A DNA stretch of 64,000 bases from Ectopseudomonas composti. GTDB lineage: Bacteria > Pseudomonadota > Gammaproteobacteria > Pseudomonadales > Pseudomonadaceae. The notes under the pieces are model-generated. The model saw only the letters and a program-made list of their open reading frames with translations. It was not told the origin of the DNA and made no database searches. Location of the stretch: assembly GCF_900115475.1 (NCBI RefSeq), contig NZ_FOWP01000013.1, positions 92,226 to 156,225 of the forward strand, read 5' to 3'. This document shows positions 25,116 to 33,520 of the stretch, piece by piece. The stretch's first letter is position 1. Every line of letters begins with the position of its first letter. A program made the translations under genes and the position numbers.

Positions 25116-25520
25116 ATGAGCCGCTCGATCAATCTTTTCATCAAAAGAGCACTCCCCGAGCGCGAGATCGTCATGCGCCTCAACCGAAAAATCCCCGATG
25201 GGATCGAGTCGCTCGAATATCCCAAGGAGCGCGCAGCTGTCTTTCTTCAGTACGCTGACCACGAGGCCGAATTCCAGCAAAGTCTGGGGCTCTCCTGGGC
25301 GTCGGAGGAGCTGAGCCTTGACGATGTAAAGCTGGCCACCCAGTTGGCCAATGTACTGTCCACAGACGTCTTGCTGGAACCTGAGCACCTGGCTCTGCCT
25401 GATGGCTACACTTGGTGTCTCGCGACGATGAACAAGCAACTGTATGCAGTCGACACCATTGACGTCGAAGATGGGATCGCTCTGAAACCGCATACCCGGA
25501 AGATCCTGCTCACCACCTGA
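25116..25520 (+). CDS. Immunity-like hypothetical protein
   Basis: The 134-residue protein is not recognised. It contains RLNRKIPDGIESLEYPKERAAVF and a C-terminal beta-rich part (YTWCLATMNKQLYAVDTIDVEDG). The ATG at 25116 is chosen over 25038 because the upstream residues are Pro/Thr-rich and unlike a domain. Size, strand and position fit an orphan immunity gene in the array. The function is unknown. Confidence 0.45.
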   Translation: MSRSINLFIKRALPEREIVMRLNRKIPDGIESLEYPKERAAVFLQYADHEAEFQQSLGLSWASEELSLDDVKLATQLANVLSTDVLLEPEHLALPDGYTWCLATMNKQLYAVDTIDVEDGIALKPHTRKILLTT

Positions 25521-25561
25521 AAGACGCTCACCTTGCTACCCTGACCACCAGTGACTAGCTC

Positions 25562-25996
25562 ATGACATCCATCGAAAACGCACTATCGAGGACGGTTCTC
25601 GAACTCAGCGACTATGGCGAAGCTGCAGAGGCACTAAATCTGCGTTGGCAGCTAGCCGTCGACACCCTCTATCGCCTTCTCTCTAGCGACCTCCTCTATA
25701 TCCCAGCGTTGAAAGCTGATGACTCGTCAACGATGAATCCTGCTGCACTCGATTATATAAAGTCACTTGCCCGTCATGACCCTTTCAGCTCGGACGTCGA
25801 GGAAACCTCACATTGGTATCTATGGAATATCAGTGCCACAGACAGATGCCATAGCCTTATCGAGAAGTATGGAATTCGTGATCTTCCTCAAGGGGAGCTA
25901 AGTCAGGGGCTTGTCACAGCGCTCCACGGCCTATTCGCTGAAAACCAGGTTGCCTGGAGTGACTACCCCCTGATAGCCAGAAGCACGGATCAATGA
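25562..25996 (+). CDS. Immunity-like helical protein
   Basis: The 144-residue protein is probably helical and starts SIENALSRTVLELSDYGEAAEAL, similar in layout to the 148-residue protein at 23929. It is followed by HWYLWNISATDRC and ends without a signal peptide or membrane segment. It is part of the codirectional array and not recognised by family. Confidence 0.5.
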   Translation: MTSIENALSRTVLELSDYGEAAEALNLRWQLAVDTLYRLLSSDLLYIPALKADDSSTMNPAALDYIKSLARHDPFSSDVEETSHWYLWNISATDRCHSLIEKYGIRDLPQGELSQGLVTALHGLFAENQVAWSDYPLIARSTDQ

Positions 25997-26077
25997 TACC
26001 TACGCACGTTCTTCACGGCTAATTCAGCGTACCGTTGCCGGCCTGCGTCAGGAAAATCTTAGGCGAGAACAACACAC

Positions 26078-26548
26078 ATGCATAATGATCAACTATTCAG
26101 TCTTATTGATTTCAAGAAAGCTAACAACGATCCAGCTACTTCCGGCATCGACTACGTGCAAGCTGTATATGCCACTACTCCCTTGCACTTCGATTTCCTC
26201 CTCCATTACGCACAACTAATATCTCCCTCAATAGAAGTTTTCGACAACCGGGCATTTATTGGCGAGCTTTTCGATGCGAATCGTTACCTAGACCTCATAA
26301 AAACAACACAAGATATGGATCGTGCCCAGTATTGGATGAATTTACTGGAAATCACAGGACTGTTTGATAACTTGACAACCGAGCAGGCTATCGCTCTAGC
26401 GCAAATAATCTCCCAATACTGGAACAGTAATCTACTTACCAAACACGGCGGTTCATGCGGAGAAGCTCGTTATATTTGCGACGCCGATAGCGGTGAAGTC
26501 TTCGTCACCATAGCCAGATGGTCCCTCGCAGATGCAGAAGAGCAATGA
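26078..26548 (+). CDS. Immunity-like hypothetical protein
   Basis: The 156-residue acidic cytoplasmic-type protein contains YVQAVYATTPLHFDFLLHYAQLISPSIEVF and, near the end, GGSCGEARYICDADSGE. AT-rich codon use matches the toxin tip. No family is recognised. Its position in the string of small codirectional genes suggests an orphan immunity gene. Confidence 0.5.
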   Translation: MHNDQLFSLIDFKKANNDPATSGIDYVQAVYATTPLHFDFLLHYAQLISPSIEVFDNRAFIGELFDANRYLDLIKTTQDMDRAQYWMNLLEITGLFDNLTTEQAIALAQIISQYWNSNLLTKHGGSCGEARYICDADSGEVFVTIARWSLADAEEQ

Positions 26549-26645
26549 GTTAATCCATCACCAGCGAGTTGCGCATCGACGCTTCATTCCTGGCGGGAAA
26601 GTGACAGGCTTCCCCAACCAAGTTGCCAGATCTTAAGGGGTAGTA

Positions 26646-27125
26646 ATGAACGAATATTTTCCCGAGCTTGCTAAGCGCAACCTGGTTGACTGGCCTACTC
26701 TGGCGATCGGCTTGAATAACGGCTGGATAAACAAGGACGCAGTATCCGAGCATGCCTTCAAGCTACTGTCTGCCGGTCAGCAGGACAGTGATATTGCCGT
26801 TCTGGCCGGCAGCGACGCCCTGAGTGATGACGAAGTAGTCGCCTTGCTGGCAACCCTGTGCAAGAAAGAGGGTATCGATCTTCAGGAAAAGCAGTTGCAT
26901 GCTCTGAAGAAATGGCGGCTAGCCATGCTCTCGGACCTGCAACATTCCTCGTTTGCCAACGAGGACAAGATCGAACGGTTGCAGGAGCTCTATGCGGAGT
27001 TCGGCTACCCGGACGATATGGCCGCATGCAGCATCTACGCGCAAAACGATGTCGATCCAGTCGATGCACTACATAAAGTCGTCGCGGCTCTGGAACAGTG
27101 CTTTGTCAGCGACACCTGCAAATAG
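26646..27125 (+). CDS. DUF2247-like immunity protein
   Basis: The 159-residue helical protein starts with WPTLAIGLNNGWINKDAVSEHAFKLL and continues KIERLQELYAEFGYPDDMAACS, which fits DUF2247 proteins often found in immunity gene arrays. The pattern 'choose a row by its location W/GL..GWI' is a recollection of the family, so the assignment is moderate. AAGGGG stands 7 bases before the ATG at 26646. It is the last plus-strand gene of the array. Confidence 0.6.
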   Translation: MNEYFPELAKRNLVDWPTLAIGLNNGWINKDAVSEHAFKLLSAGQQDSDIAVLAGSDALSDDEVVALLATLCKKEGIDLQEKQLHALKKWRLAMLSDLQHSSFANEDKIERLQELYAEFGYPDDMAACSIYAQNDVDPVDALHKVVAALEQCFVSDTCK

Positions 27126-27129
27126 GCTG

Positions 27130-27240
27130 CTCCCACGCCTCTCGCTCACCCTTCCAAGCATGCAACTCGCGCTTCTGCGCCCTCAATGCGGTGCACTCAG
27201 CAAGCAGGTCCAAGCGCTCCAGTGTAGCTAGTCCCGAAGG
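27130..27240 (-). pseudogene. 3' remnant of a FAD-dependent monooxygenase gene
   Basis: Bases 27130-27180 match 29029-29079, the 3' end of the intact monooxygenase gene, with only 2 mismatches in 51. Bases 27181-27240 instead align with about 30104-30165, near the 5' part of that gene, at roughly 73 percent identity. The piece is therefore a deleted, fused remnant, on the same strand as the intact gene. Confidence 0.75.
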
Positions 27241-27300
27241 TCGAAAGCGCTTTGCCCCCTCTCCGGGAACCGGGGAACAAGGGCGCAGGATCGCGGGCAA

Positions 27301-27334
27301 GAAAAAACCCGTGAGAGCCAATCTGCACGGGTTT
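27301..27334 (-). terminator. Rho-independent terminator of the small membrane-protein gene
   Basis: Arms AAACCCGTG (27305-27313) and CACGGGTTT (27326-27334) form a perfect 9-bp stem with a 12-base loop. On the minus strand it is followed by a run of six T. It lies just beyond the stop at 27351. Confidence 0.85.
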
Positions 27335-27350
27335 CGATTTAACAGCGCGG

Positions 27351-27956
27351 TTACTGCACAGATGATAGCGCGTCATTAGCTGCAGAGGTCGGCACCAGAA
27401 TTGCGGCCTCGGCTTGGCAGGCGCGGTTAATACGGTAACTCAGCTCTTCAAACAGGTCATCAGCATCAAGGCCTTTCCCGTCAGCATCGCGCAAGTTTCC
27501 ATAACGGAAGACAACGACATGTTTACGAAAGCCCCTCCCTCTGGCCGCGCCCGGCCTTAAGAAAAGACCATCAAGCCGGCTATATTGGAAGGCAGGTAGC
27601 GTATCGACTTTTTCCAACGGAATATGAAAAGTGCTATTAAACTGGAAGTCCTTGTGCGTGCAGTAAGTCTCGATTTCCATATCGCCAATAGAAGTGTACG
27701 GCAACAGACCGTTTGCATTGAAAAACCAGATGCCCTCATCTTTCAGAATCATCAGCGGCTTTGATCCTGCGCCCCGATTGATCCAAGCCGACGCCAGCAG
27801 CCAGACCGCAACCAAAAGCAGCAAGCCCGCAATGGGGCTTGCACCCATGCGGAAAGCCTGAAACGACAGGCCCATCAAAAGAAGCCCAATCCCTCCCCCC
27901 ATAAACAGAACTCGACGCCCCTCTTTAAATTCTACGTCGCTCGCCGTTATTTCCAT
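27351..27956 (-). CDS. Small membrane protein, possibly an immunity protein (STM3941-like)
   Basis: The 201-residue protein has two membrane segments close together (about 20-34 and 41-58: VLFMGGGIGLLLMGLSF and SPIAGLLLLVAVWLLASAW). A cytoplasmic domain follows with LMILKDEGIWFFNANGLLPYTSIGDMEIE, a layout like STM3941-type proteins that often sit in toxin-immunity loci. The ATG at 27956 is chosen because AAGGAG stands 5 bases upstream. Unlike the array it is on the minus strand, has its own terminator, and lies between two remnants of one monooxygenase gene. A role against membrane-acting toxins is a guess. Confidence 0.6.
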   Translation of the reverse strand: MEITASDVEFKEGRRVLFMGGGIGLLLMGLSFQAFRMGASPIAGLLLLVAVWLLASAWINRGAGSKPLMILKDEGIWFFNANGLLPYTSIGDMEIETYCTHKDFQFNSTFHIPLEKVDTLPAFQYSRLDGLFLRPGAARGRGFRKHVVVFRYGNLRDADGKGLDADDLFEELSYRINRACQAEAAILVPTSAANDALSSVQ

Positions 27957-28079
27957 GTTGACTCCTTTTGATTTATCGATTTCCATTCGGTCAGTTACTG
28001 TCGGCCACCCGACACAAACATTGAGGATGTGATTTTTGCGAGTTTGAGTGCTTTAAGAAACCTTCCTTGAAATTCAGAA

Positions 28080-28260
28080 CAGAACGACCATCCTTGAAGT
28101 TGCTGCCAAAAAGGCAGCAGAAGAAGCCCCGCGCCAACCAACTGCAACTCGCTGAGCGCTCCAAAATACGTACGGCTAAAACCTGCGGAGGCAAGCCGAT
28201 GGCGCGGGCCAGACAGGCCGTGTCGGCTCTCACGATGACAATCGGCGCCCCCTTCAAACG
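28080..28260 (-). pseudogene. 5' remnant of a FAD-dependent monooxygenase gene
   Basis: On the minus strand from 28257 the frame reads MKGAPIVIVRADTACLARAI, against MNGLPIAIVGAGTAGLATAI at the start of the intact gene at 30309. After a frameshift, another frame gives LQLVGAGLLLLPF against LQPVGAGILLQPS. The FAD glycine motif is destroyed (RADTAC) and the frame is broken, so it cannot be functional. Confidence 0.8.
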
Positions 28261-28337
28261 CTCTCCCGTTGGCTGCCACGCAGTCTATCTAGGCTGAGCA
28301 GCCTGGGCTGAGAACTACCGCGCAACGCCAGCGGGCG

Positions 28338-28740
28338 TCAGAGGAACATGCAACCGGAAGCCTCGATGCGCTGACCGTTGACCCAACGCCCGCCCTCGCC
28401 TCGCTCCGATATCGTCAGGCTGGTGCGGTCCAGTGCCGTGTTGCCCGCGACAAGGGCGTTGAGCTGGGTGTTATCGCGTACAGCGCCATGGACGAAGTCG
28501 GTCTCGATGGCTCCGGGCGCTAACACATTGGCCGTGATGCCAGGCGGCCCTGGTTCCTTGATTATGTAGCGGATCCACACCTCAGTGGCATCCTTCATCG
28601 CCACATAGACAGCAAAACCAGACAGGCTGAAAGGCGCCAGGCCGCTGGAAACATTAAGGATGCGTCAATCGTCGGCCAATAGCGGCATCAGGGCGCGAAC
28701 GCCGAGCGCGCTGATTTCCTCGCTCAGTGCCTGCGCCTGG
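28338..28740 (-). pseudogene. Broken short-chain dehydrogenase/reductase gene
   Basis: The minus-strand frames recall an SDR. GITANVLAPGAIETDFVHGAV and GRWVNGQRIEASG (28338-28604) are the C-terminal half, and RILNVSSGLAPFSLSGFAVYVAMKDA (just upstream) is the catalytic Ser/Tyr-Lys region with the active-site Tyr retained. QALSEEISALGVRALMPLLADD then stops at a TGA near 28667. The N-terminal NAD-binding part is missing. The 5' side abuts the LysR fragment at about 28740-28770. Confidence 0.75.
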
Positions 28741-28771
28741 CCGGCCTGGCGCTGTATGGTCGCGCCCGCTA

Positions 28772-29017
28772 GTTGCTGAGTTGGAAAACCTTTTCCGTCA
28801 GGATGCTCACGCCCTGAGTGAAAGGTTGTGCGTGGACATGCCTGCGGAAATAGCCAAGCGCCTTGTCACGCCGCGTCTCGATGAATTTCTTGCCCGACAT
28901 CCGGCGCTGGAAATCGAGCTTGGTTGCAGCGACCTGCGCATCGATCCTCTGCGGGAGGGGTTCGACTGTGTATTGCTCATCGGCGCCATCGATGACGACA
29001 GTCTAGTGCTCGGCTAA
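28772..29017 (+). pseudogene. LysR-family regulator fragment
   Basis: About 80 codons encode the linker and first part of a LysR substrate-binding domain (AELENLFRQDAHALSERL, MPAEIAKRLVTPRLDEFLARHP, IDPLREGFDCVLLIG). The HTH part and most of the effector domain are absent, and a stop follows at 29015. It is divergent from the SDR fragment, as LysR-SDR pairs often are, so a former divergent pair has been cut down. Confidence 0.75.
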
Positions 29018-29025
29018 AACAAGCC

Positions 29026-30309
29026 TCACTCCCAGGCCTCTCGCTCACCCTTCCAGGCATGCAACTCGCGCTTCTGCGCGCCTGACCACAGCCAGCCGCC
29101 GCGCGCGCCGACCAGGGTACTGACGGCGTGCTGGCGGCCGAAGTGGTTGTGCCGCGCGAGCATCAGGGCGATATCGCGCAGCACGGCCAGGGTGTTGCTG
29201 TTGGACTGGAACAGCGGCGTCAGCAGGCGGCTGGCCTGGCGGTAGTAACGCAGGTGATCACGACGAGCATCGCCGTAACGAGCGAAGATGGCGTTCCAGT
29301 CGAGCGAATCCTGAGCCGCATCGTCAGCCTCGCCCAATGCATCAGCCAGTGCAGCGGCATCGACCAGCGCCATATTGGCGCCCTGCCCCAATTGCGGGCT
29401 CATGGCATGGGCGCAATCACCGATGGCTAGCACACGACCGTCGCTCCAGCGTTGCATGCGCACGTCCGCGTAGGCCGCCAGGGTCAGTTGCGTAGGGTCA
29501 TCGATCTGCTGCAGATAGGCCTCCGAAGCCTCGCCGGCGAGGCTGCGCACGCGGGTTTTCCAGGCCTGCAGGCCGCTGCTGCGCCAACTCTCGTGCTCGT
29601 TCAGTGGCAGGCTCCAGAACAGACTGGTCAGCGACGTCTGGCGCGCGTGGTGGGTGCAGCCGGTCGGCATCAACCCGAACATCTCACGGCAGCCGCGGTA
29701 CCACTGGCGCAACTCGCCGGACTCGGTCGCCGGCGAAGTCGGCAACATGCTCCACAGAGCGCCCCAGGGATAGGGTCGCGACCACTGCCGCACCTGCATC
29801 TGCGCGCGCAGGGTCGAGCGTGTGCCATCGGCCAGGATCAGCGCGGCGAAATCACCCAGGGGTTGTTCGCTGCCATCCGCCTGCTCCTGCAGCAGGCGCA
29901 CATGGCCGCTGGCCTGCTCGAAGCGGCTCACCGCCACGCCGGTTTCCACCTGCACACCTGCCCGCTGCGCGGCATTGAGCAATGCCGTCATCAACACCCC
30001 GCGGTGAATGCCCAGGCCGAAACTGCCTGGCTGCCAGTCGTGATAACGGGTGTCGAGGATCACCCGGCCCTGGCAGCTGGTGCCGTACAGGCGGCTAACC
30101 GGCGCGCCCAGTGCAGTGCACTCGGCCAGCAAGCCCAGGCGCTGCAGAACGGCCAGGCCCGAAGGCTGCAACAAGATGCCGGCGCCCACCGGCTGCAGTT
30201 GCTCGACCCGCTCCAGCAGACGCACCGCATACCCCTGACGGGCAAGGAATATCGCCGTGGCGAGACCCGCGGTACCCGCCCCTACGATGGCTATCGGCAA
30301 TCCATTCAC
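29026..30309 (-). CDS. FAD-dependent monooxygenase (PHBH family)
   Basis: The 427-residue protein is a class A flavoprotein monooxygenase that would use NAD(P)H and O2 to hydroxylate an aromatic or similar substrate. The FAD motif IVGAGTAGLATAIFLARQGY is at residues 8-27, and the second FAD-binding motif GDCAHAMSPQLGQGANMALVDA lies near 290-311. I chose the GTG at 30309 because GGGAG lies about 8 bases upstream and the FAD fold begins there. It is divergent from the signal peptidase gene. A decayed relative flanks it at 27130-28260. The substrate is unknown. Confidence 0.87.
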   Translation of the reverse strand: MNGLPIAIVGAGTAGLATAIFLARQGYAVRLLERVEQLQPVGAGILLQPSGLAVLQRLGLLAECTALGAPVSRLYGTSCQGRVILDTRYHDWQPGSFGLGIHRGVLMTALLNAAQRAGVQVETGVAVSRFEQASGHVRLLQEQADGSEQPLGDFAALILADGTRSTLRAQMQVRQWSRPYPWGALWSMLPTSPATESGELRQWYRGCREMFGLMPTGCTHHARQTSLTSLFWSLPLNEHESWRSSGLQAWKTRVRSLAGEASEAYLQQIDDPTQLTLAAYADVRMQRWSDGRVLAIGDCAHAMSPQLGQGANMALVDAAALADALGEADDAAQDSLDWNAIFARYGDARRDHLRYYRQASRLLTPLFQSNSNTLAVLRDIALMLARHNHFGRQHAVSTLVGARGGWLWSGAQKRELHAWKGEREAWE

Positions 30310-30452
30310 AGCTACTCTCCCTGTTCGATCAGGCGATTCTAACCGCGATGTCGCCCACTTCGCTCTATACCTCCGCACAGTTGAACGGCGCGGCTTGCAG
30401 ACGCGTCGCCCACTCCACTATGGTGGCGCACCCACTGGTACAAGGATCGACC

Positions 30453-31022
30453 ATGCGCTGGAATTTCTGGACAGGTTTCACCGCCCTGGCCCTGCTCATG
30501 CTTGGGTTCTATCTGCTCAATCCACTGGGCCCAGCTAGCCTCGACCCTCGGGCCCGCCTCGCGGGCTACGTGCCCTATCAGGTGCCAGCCAACTCGATGG
30601 CCCCCACCCTGCTGGCGGGCGATCACATTCTCAGCAGCGTCTGGGCCTATGTCGGCAAAGAGCCTGCACGTGGTGACGTGGTGGTCTTTGTGAGCCCGTT
30701 GAACGACATCGGCTACGTCAAGCGCATCATCGGTCTTCCGGGCGACCGTCTGGCAATGCACGATCATCGCGTTTACATCAACGGTAAGTTGCTGGACGAG
30801 CCTTACCTGCCGCCAGCACCCACCATAGAGACGCCACATCAGGACTACGGCAACCTGGCAGAAACGCACATCGCCGATGGCGAGTTCTTCATGCTTGGTG
30901 ACAACCGCCGAAACTCCGCTGATAGCCGGCTCTGGGGCAGTGTGCCGCGAGCGAACCTGATCGGTCGTGTCGAGCGCATCTGGTGGGCACAGGATCCGCA
31001 GCGAACAGGCAAGGTGCGCTGA
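30453..31022 (+). CDS. lepB: Signal peptidase I (short form)
   Basis: The 189-residue protein has one N-terminal membrane segment (about 7-22) and the S26 catalytic dyad: Ser48 in VPANSMAPTL and Lys90 in YVKRIIGLPGD, with the box GDNRRNSADSRLWG near 150-163. It cleaves leader peptides of exported proteins on the periplasmic side. It is much shorter than the housekeeping LepB of E. coli (324), so it is probably a second, accessory enzyme. The symbol describes the family rather than a proven orthologue. AAGGA lies 6 bases upstream of the ATG at 30453. Confidence 0.85.
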   Translation: MRWNFWTGFTALALLMLGFYLLNPLGPASLDPRARLAGYVPYQVPANSMAPTLLAGDHILSSVWAYVGKEPARGDVVVFVSPLNDIGYVKRIIGLPGDRLAMHDHRVYINGKLLDEPYLPPAPTIETPHQDYGNLAETHIADGEFFMLGDNRRNSADSRLWGSVPRANLIGRVERIWWAQDPQRTGKVR

Positions 31023-31052
31023 TCGGGCAAGGATCCGTACCCGGCCTGGTGC

Positions 31053-31478
31053 TCAGGGCTTGTCCGGGCGAATATCGAAGCCGCCCTTGTTCTGACTGAC
31101 GATACGCAGGTATTGGACTTCCCCACTTTTCACCGGCACTGCCACCTCGCGCAGCAGGCGGCCCATGCCGCACAAGGTGTCATCCATGCGATCCGGCGTG
31201 ATGCCGACCACACGCGTACCAGGCGGCACCTGGAAGGTGGCGACCTCACCGACGCCGATGCGCGCAGCGACCTTACGGTCCACCTCGATGGCCACGAAGC
31301 AGCCGCCGCCCATCATCCCGAAATCGCGGTTGACCACGATCTGCGCGCCGCTCGCCTGCGCCTCCTGAAACGCCAGCAGACGATCTTCAGGTACCGGTTT
31401 GATGTTTTCCGGATCACCTCGAAACGATGAACAACCAGCCAGCAACAGCAGAGGTAGAACGATGAGAGTCGAACGCAT
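31053..31478 (-). CDS. Predicted lipoprotein
   Basis: The 141-residue protein starts MRSTLIVLPLLLLAGCSSF with a clear lipobox (LAGC, Cys at 16), so it should be an outer- or inner-membrane lipoprotein facing the periplasm. The mature part has GAQIVVNRDFGMMGGGCFVAIEVDRKVAARI and GTRVVGITPDRMDDTLCGMGR, with two cysteines that might pair. The domain resembles small DUF-type Pseudomonas lipoproteins; the function is unknown. The start at 31478 gives a normal signal peptide, whereas the ATG at 31490 would lengthen it. Confidence 0.75.
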   Translation of the reverse strand: MRSTLIVLPLLLLAGCSSFRGDPENIKPVPEDRLLAFQEAQASGAQIVVNRDFGMMGGGCFVAIEVDRKVAARIGVGEVATFQVPPGTRVVGITPDRMDDTLCGMGRLLREVAVPVKSGEVQYLRIVSQNKGGFDIRPDKP

Positions 31479-31662
31479 GAAGCCCTCCATGGGCAGATGA
31501 GTGCCGCCTGAGTATTGGTGTTGGCGAGCCTGTGAGCAAGGTATCGATGGTGGCGATGTTCAGTAGCACAAGCATCGATTTCATCAATGAACAGCGCGAT
31601 GTTTTCATTGCTCTCGAACCCAGCGCCACCCCACTCGGCGCAACTGACCGGAGACAATCAGC

Positions 31663-31929
31663 ATGAAATTCGCAGCCATCACCGCCACCGTCCTTGCCGC
31701 CTTCGCCCCCCTGGCCTTTGCCAACGAGAAAGCACCCGCCAGCGCCAAGGTGGACGTGCAGGAATACCAGTACGGCATGCAGCTGGACATCGACCAGGTG
31801 CTGCAGCGCACCGACAACAGCCGCAAGAACGGTGTAGTGCCCAGCGTGTTGGTCTACCGCGACAGCCAGGGTGACGTGCACGCTGTGCGCTTCATGGAAT
31901 GGGGCGGGCTGAGCAGCCAGAATGGCTAA
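31663..31929 (+). CDS. DUF2790 small exported protein
   Basis: The 88-residue protein has a signal peptide (cleavage after AFA near 20) and a DUF2790 domain: VQEYQYGMQLDIDQVL, VVPSVLVYRDSQGDVHAVRFMEWG. These small periplasmic proteins are a Pseudomonas speciality with no agreed function. AGACAATCAGC precedes the ATG at 31663, a weak ribosome binding site. Confidence 0.85.
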   Translation: MKFAAITATVLAAFAPLAFANEKAPASAKVDVQEYQYGMQLDIDQVLQRTDNSRKNGVVPSVLVYRDSQGDVHAVRFMEWGGLSSQNG

Positions 31930-32001
31930 GCATCCGCTGAATACTTGCTGCTCGTCGGCACTGCTGCCCCGGTCGCATCACGCGAGCGGGGCACTGTCGT
32001 T

Positions 32002-32439
32002 TCAGCCTTGCAGACGTTTGACCAGACGCGCCTGCAGCGCTTCCAGTTCGGCCGGGTCAGCCTTGCTAGCTGCGTGAATGCCCAGGCCCTCGCCCTCGAA
32101 GCGCGGGATCACGTGCATGTGGATGTGGAACACCGTCTGCCCGGCAGGCGCACCATTGAACTGCGCGACTTGCACGCCAGCCGGCTGCAATTCGTCGACC
32201 ACGGCCTGGGTGATCTTCTTCACCACAGCCATGACCTTGGCCAGACTGGCGTCGTCGATTTCCAGGATATTGCGCGCGGCGGCGCGTTTGGGGATCACCA
32301 GGCTGTGGCCTTTGGCTTGCGGGAACAGATCGAGGAAGGCCAGTACGTCGTCGTCCTCGTAGAGTTTGTAGCAGGGCAAGTCGCCACGAATGATCTGGGC
32401 GAAGATGTTCTGGGAATCGTAAGTACCGTGCAGGCTCAT
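32002..32439 (-). CDS. HIT-family nucleotide-binding hydrolase
   Basis: The 145-residue protein carries the histidine triad HIHMHVIPR (105-113) and the family start NIFAQIIRGDLPCYKLYEDD. HIT hydrolases of the HinT branch cleave nucleoside phosphoramidates such as AMP-lysine; the exact substrate cannot be read from the sequence. The length is normal. It lies between DUF2790 and the repeat-bearing gap and is transcribed alone. Confidence 0.92.
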   Translation of the reverse strand: MSLHGTYDSQNIFAQIIRGDLPCYKLYEDDDVLAFLDLFPQAKGHSLVIPKRAAARNILEIDDASLAKVMAVVKKITQAVVDELQPAGVQVAQFNGAPAGQTVFHIHMHVIPRFEGEGLGIHAASKADPAELEALQARLVKRLQG

Positions 32440-32591
32440 GCCGATGGGCTCCGTGCCGGGTGGATGAAAACCCGCACCATACCGCCTCGTTCACATACAG
32501 GGAACCAGGCAGGATTGCTCGAGTCGATGACTACTAGCAGCTGGATCGATTTCCTTCACCACAGTCACTCGTGTTTTGATCGCCCCTTTCG

Positions 32592-32736
32592 TAGAGGCTG
32601 TTCAGGATCTCGCGAGCTAGAGCGATACAAGGCAAAAACAAGCGAGGAAGCGCAGTTTACGAATGGTAAATGAGCATTCCGAGCTTGTTTTTAACGCAGT
32701 AGCGCCGACGCGCAGCAGATCGTGAACAGGCTCTTA
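32592..32736. mobile_element. MITE-like element with AGAGGCTGTTCA ends
   Basis: A 145-base gene-free element ends in imperfect inverted repeats: TAGAGGCTGTTCAGGATCT at 32592-32610 and the complement of TAAGAGCCTGTTCACGATCT at 32717-32736. The middle contains GCAAAAACAAGC and GCTTGTTTTTAACGC, forming further complementary arms. It has no transposase and no evident target duplication. It fills the 320-base gap between the HIT and GST genes. Confidence 0.7.
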
Positions 32737-32759
32737 GGCCCCTTCGACCTGGAACCCAC

Positions 32760-33461
32760 ATGACCGACCTCAGCCCTTTCCACATCACCCGCAAATGGCC
32801 TGCCCAGCACCCCGAGCGTCTACAGCTCTACTCGCTGCCCACACCCAATGGGGTCAAGGTCTCGATCATGCTGGAAGAAATCGGCCTGCCTTACGAGCCT
32901 CACCTGGTCGACTTTGGCAGCAACGACCAGTTCAGCCCCGAGTTCCTTTCACTGGCGCCGAACAACAAGATTCCGGCGATCCTCGATCCCGACGGGCCGA
33001 ATGGCCACCCGCTGCCGCTGTTCGAGTCCGGCGCGATCCTGATCTACCTCGCGGAAAAGACCGGCAAGCTGCTGCCGCAGGACGCTGCTGCCCGCTACGA
33101 AACGATTCAATGGCTGATGTGGCAGATGGGCGGCCTGGGGCCGATGTTTGGCCAGCTCGGTTTCTTCGTCAAATTCGCCGGCAGCCAGTTTGAAGACAAG
33201 CGTCCACGTGACCGTTACGCCGCTGAATCGGCACGCCTGCTGGGCGTACTCGACCAACACCTGCAAGGCCGTGACTGGATCGCTGGCGAATACAGCATCG
33301 CCGACATCGCCGTATTCCCCTGGATTCGTACCCTGGCGGATTTCTACGAGGCCGGTGATCTGGTGCAGCTCGAGCGCTTCACCAACGTGCGCCGCGTGCT
33401 CGACGCCTTCCTCGCCCGCCCGGCGGTACAGCGCGGCCTGAACATTCCGGCGCGTAGCTGA
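32760..33461 (+). CDS. Glutathione S-transferase (YghU/Ure2p-like)
   Basis: The 233-residue protein has an N-terminal thioredoxin fold with LYSLPTPNGVKVSIMLEEIGLPYEPHLVDF and the cis-Pro region NKIPAILDPDGPNG, then ESGAILIYLAEKTG, followed by a helical C-terminal domain with DWIAGEYSIADIAVFPWI. The SNDQFSPEFLSLAPNNKIPAI pattern is typical of YghU/YfcG-type proteins, which act as glutathione-dependent disulfide oxidoreductases rather than detoxifying transferases. The length is shorter than YghU (288). No functional neighbour is seen. Confidence 0.87.
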   Translation: MTDLSPFHITRKWPAQHPERLQLYSLPTPNGVKVSIMLEEIGLPYEPHLVDFGSNDQFSPEFLSLAPNNKIPAILDPDGPNGHPLPLFESGAILIYLAEKTGKLLPQDAAARYETIQWLMWQMGGLGPMFGQLGFFVKFAGSQFEDKRPRDRYAAESARLLGVLDQHLQGRDWIAGEYSIADIAVFPWIRTLADFYEAGDLVQLERFTNVRRVLDAFLARPAVQRGLNIPARS

Positions 33462-33520
33462 TGCGGTTGTGGGAGTCGGCTGCCGACTCCCGCAACACTG
33501 CACCTCTCGATTGGGCTGAC

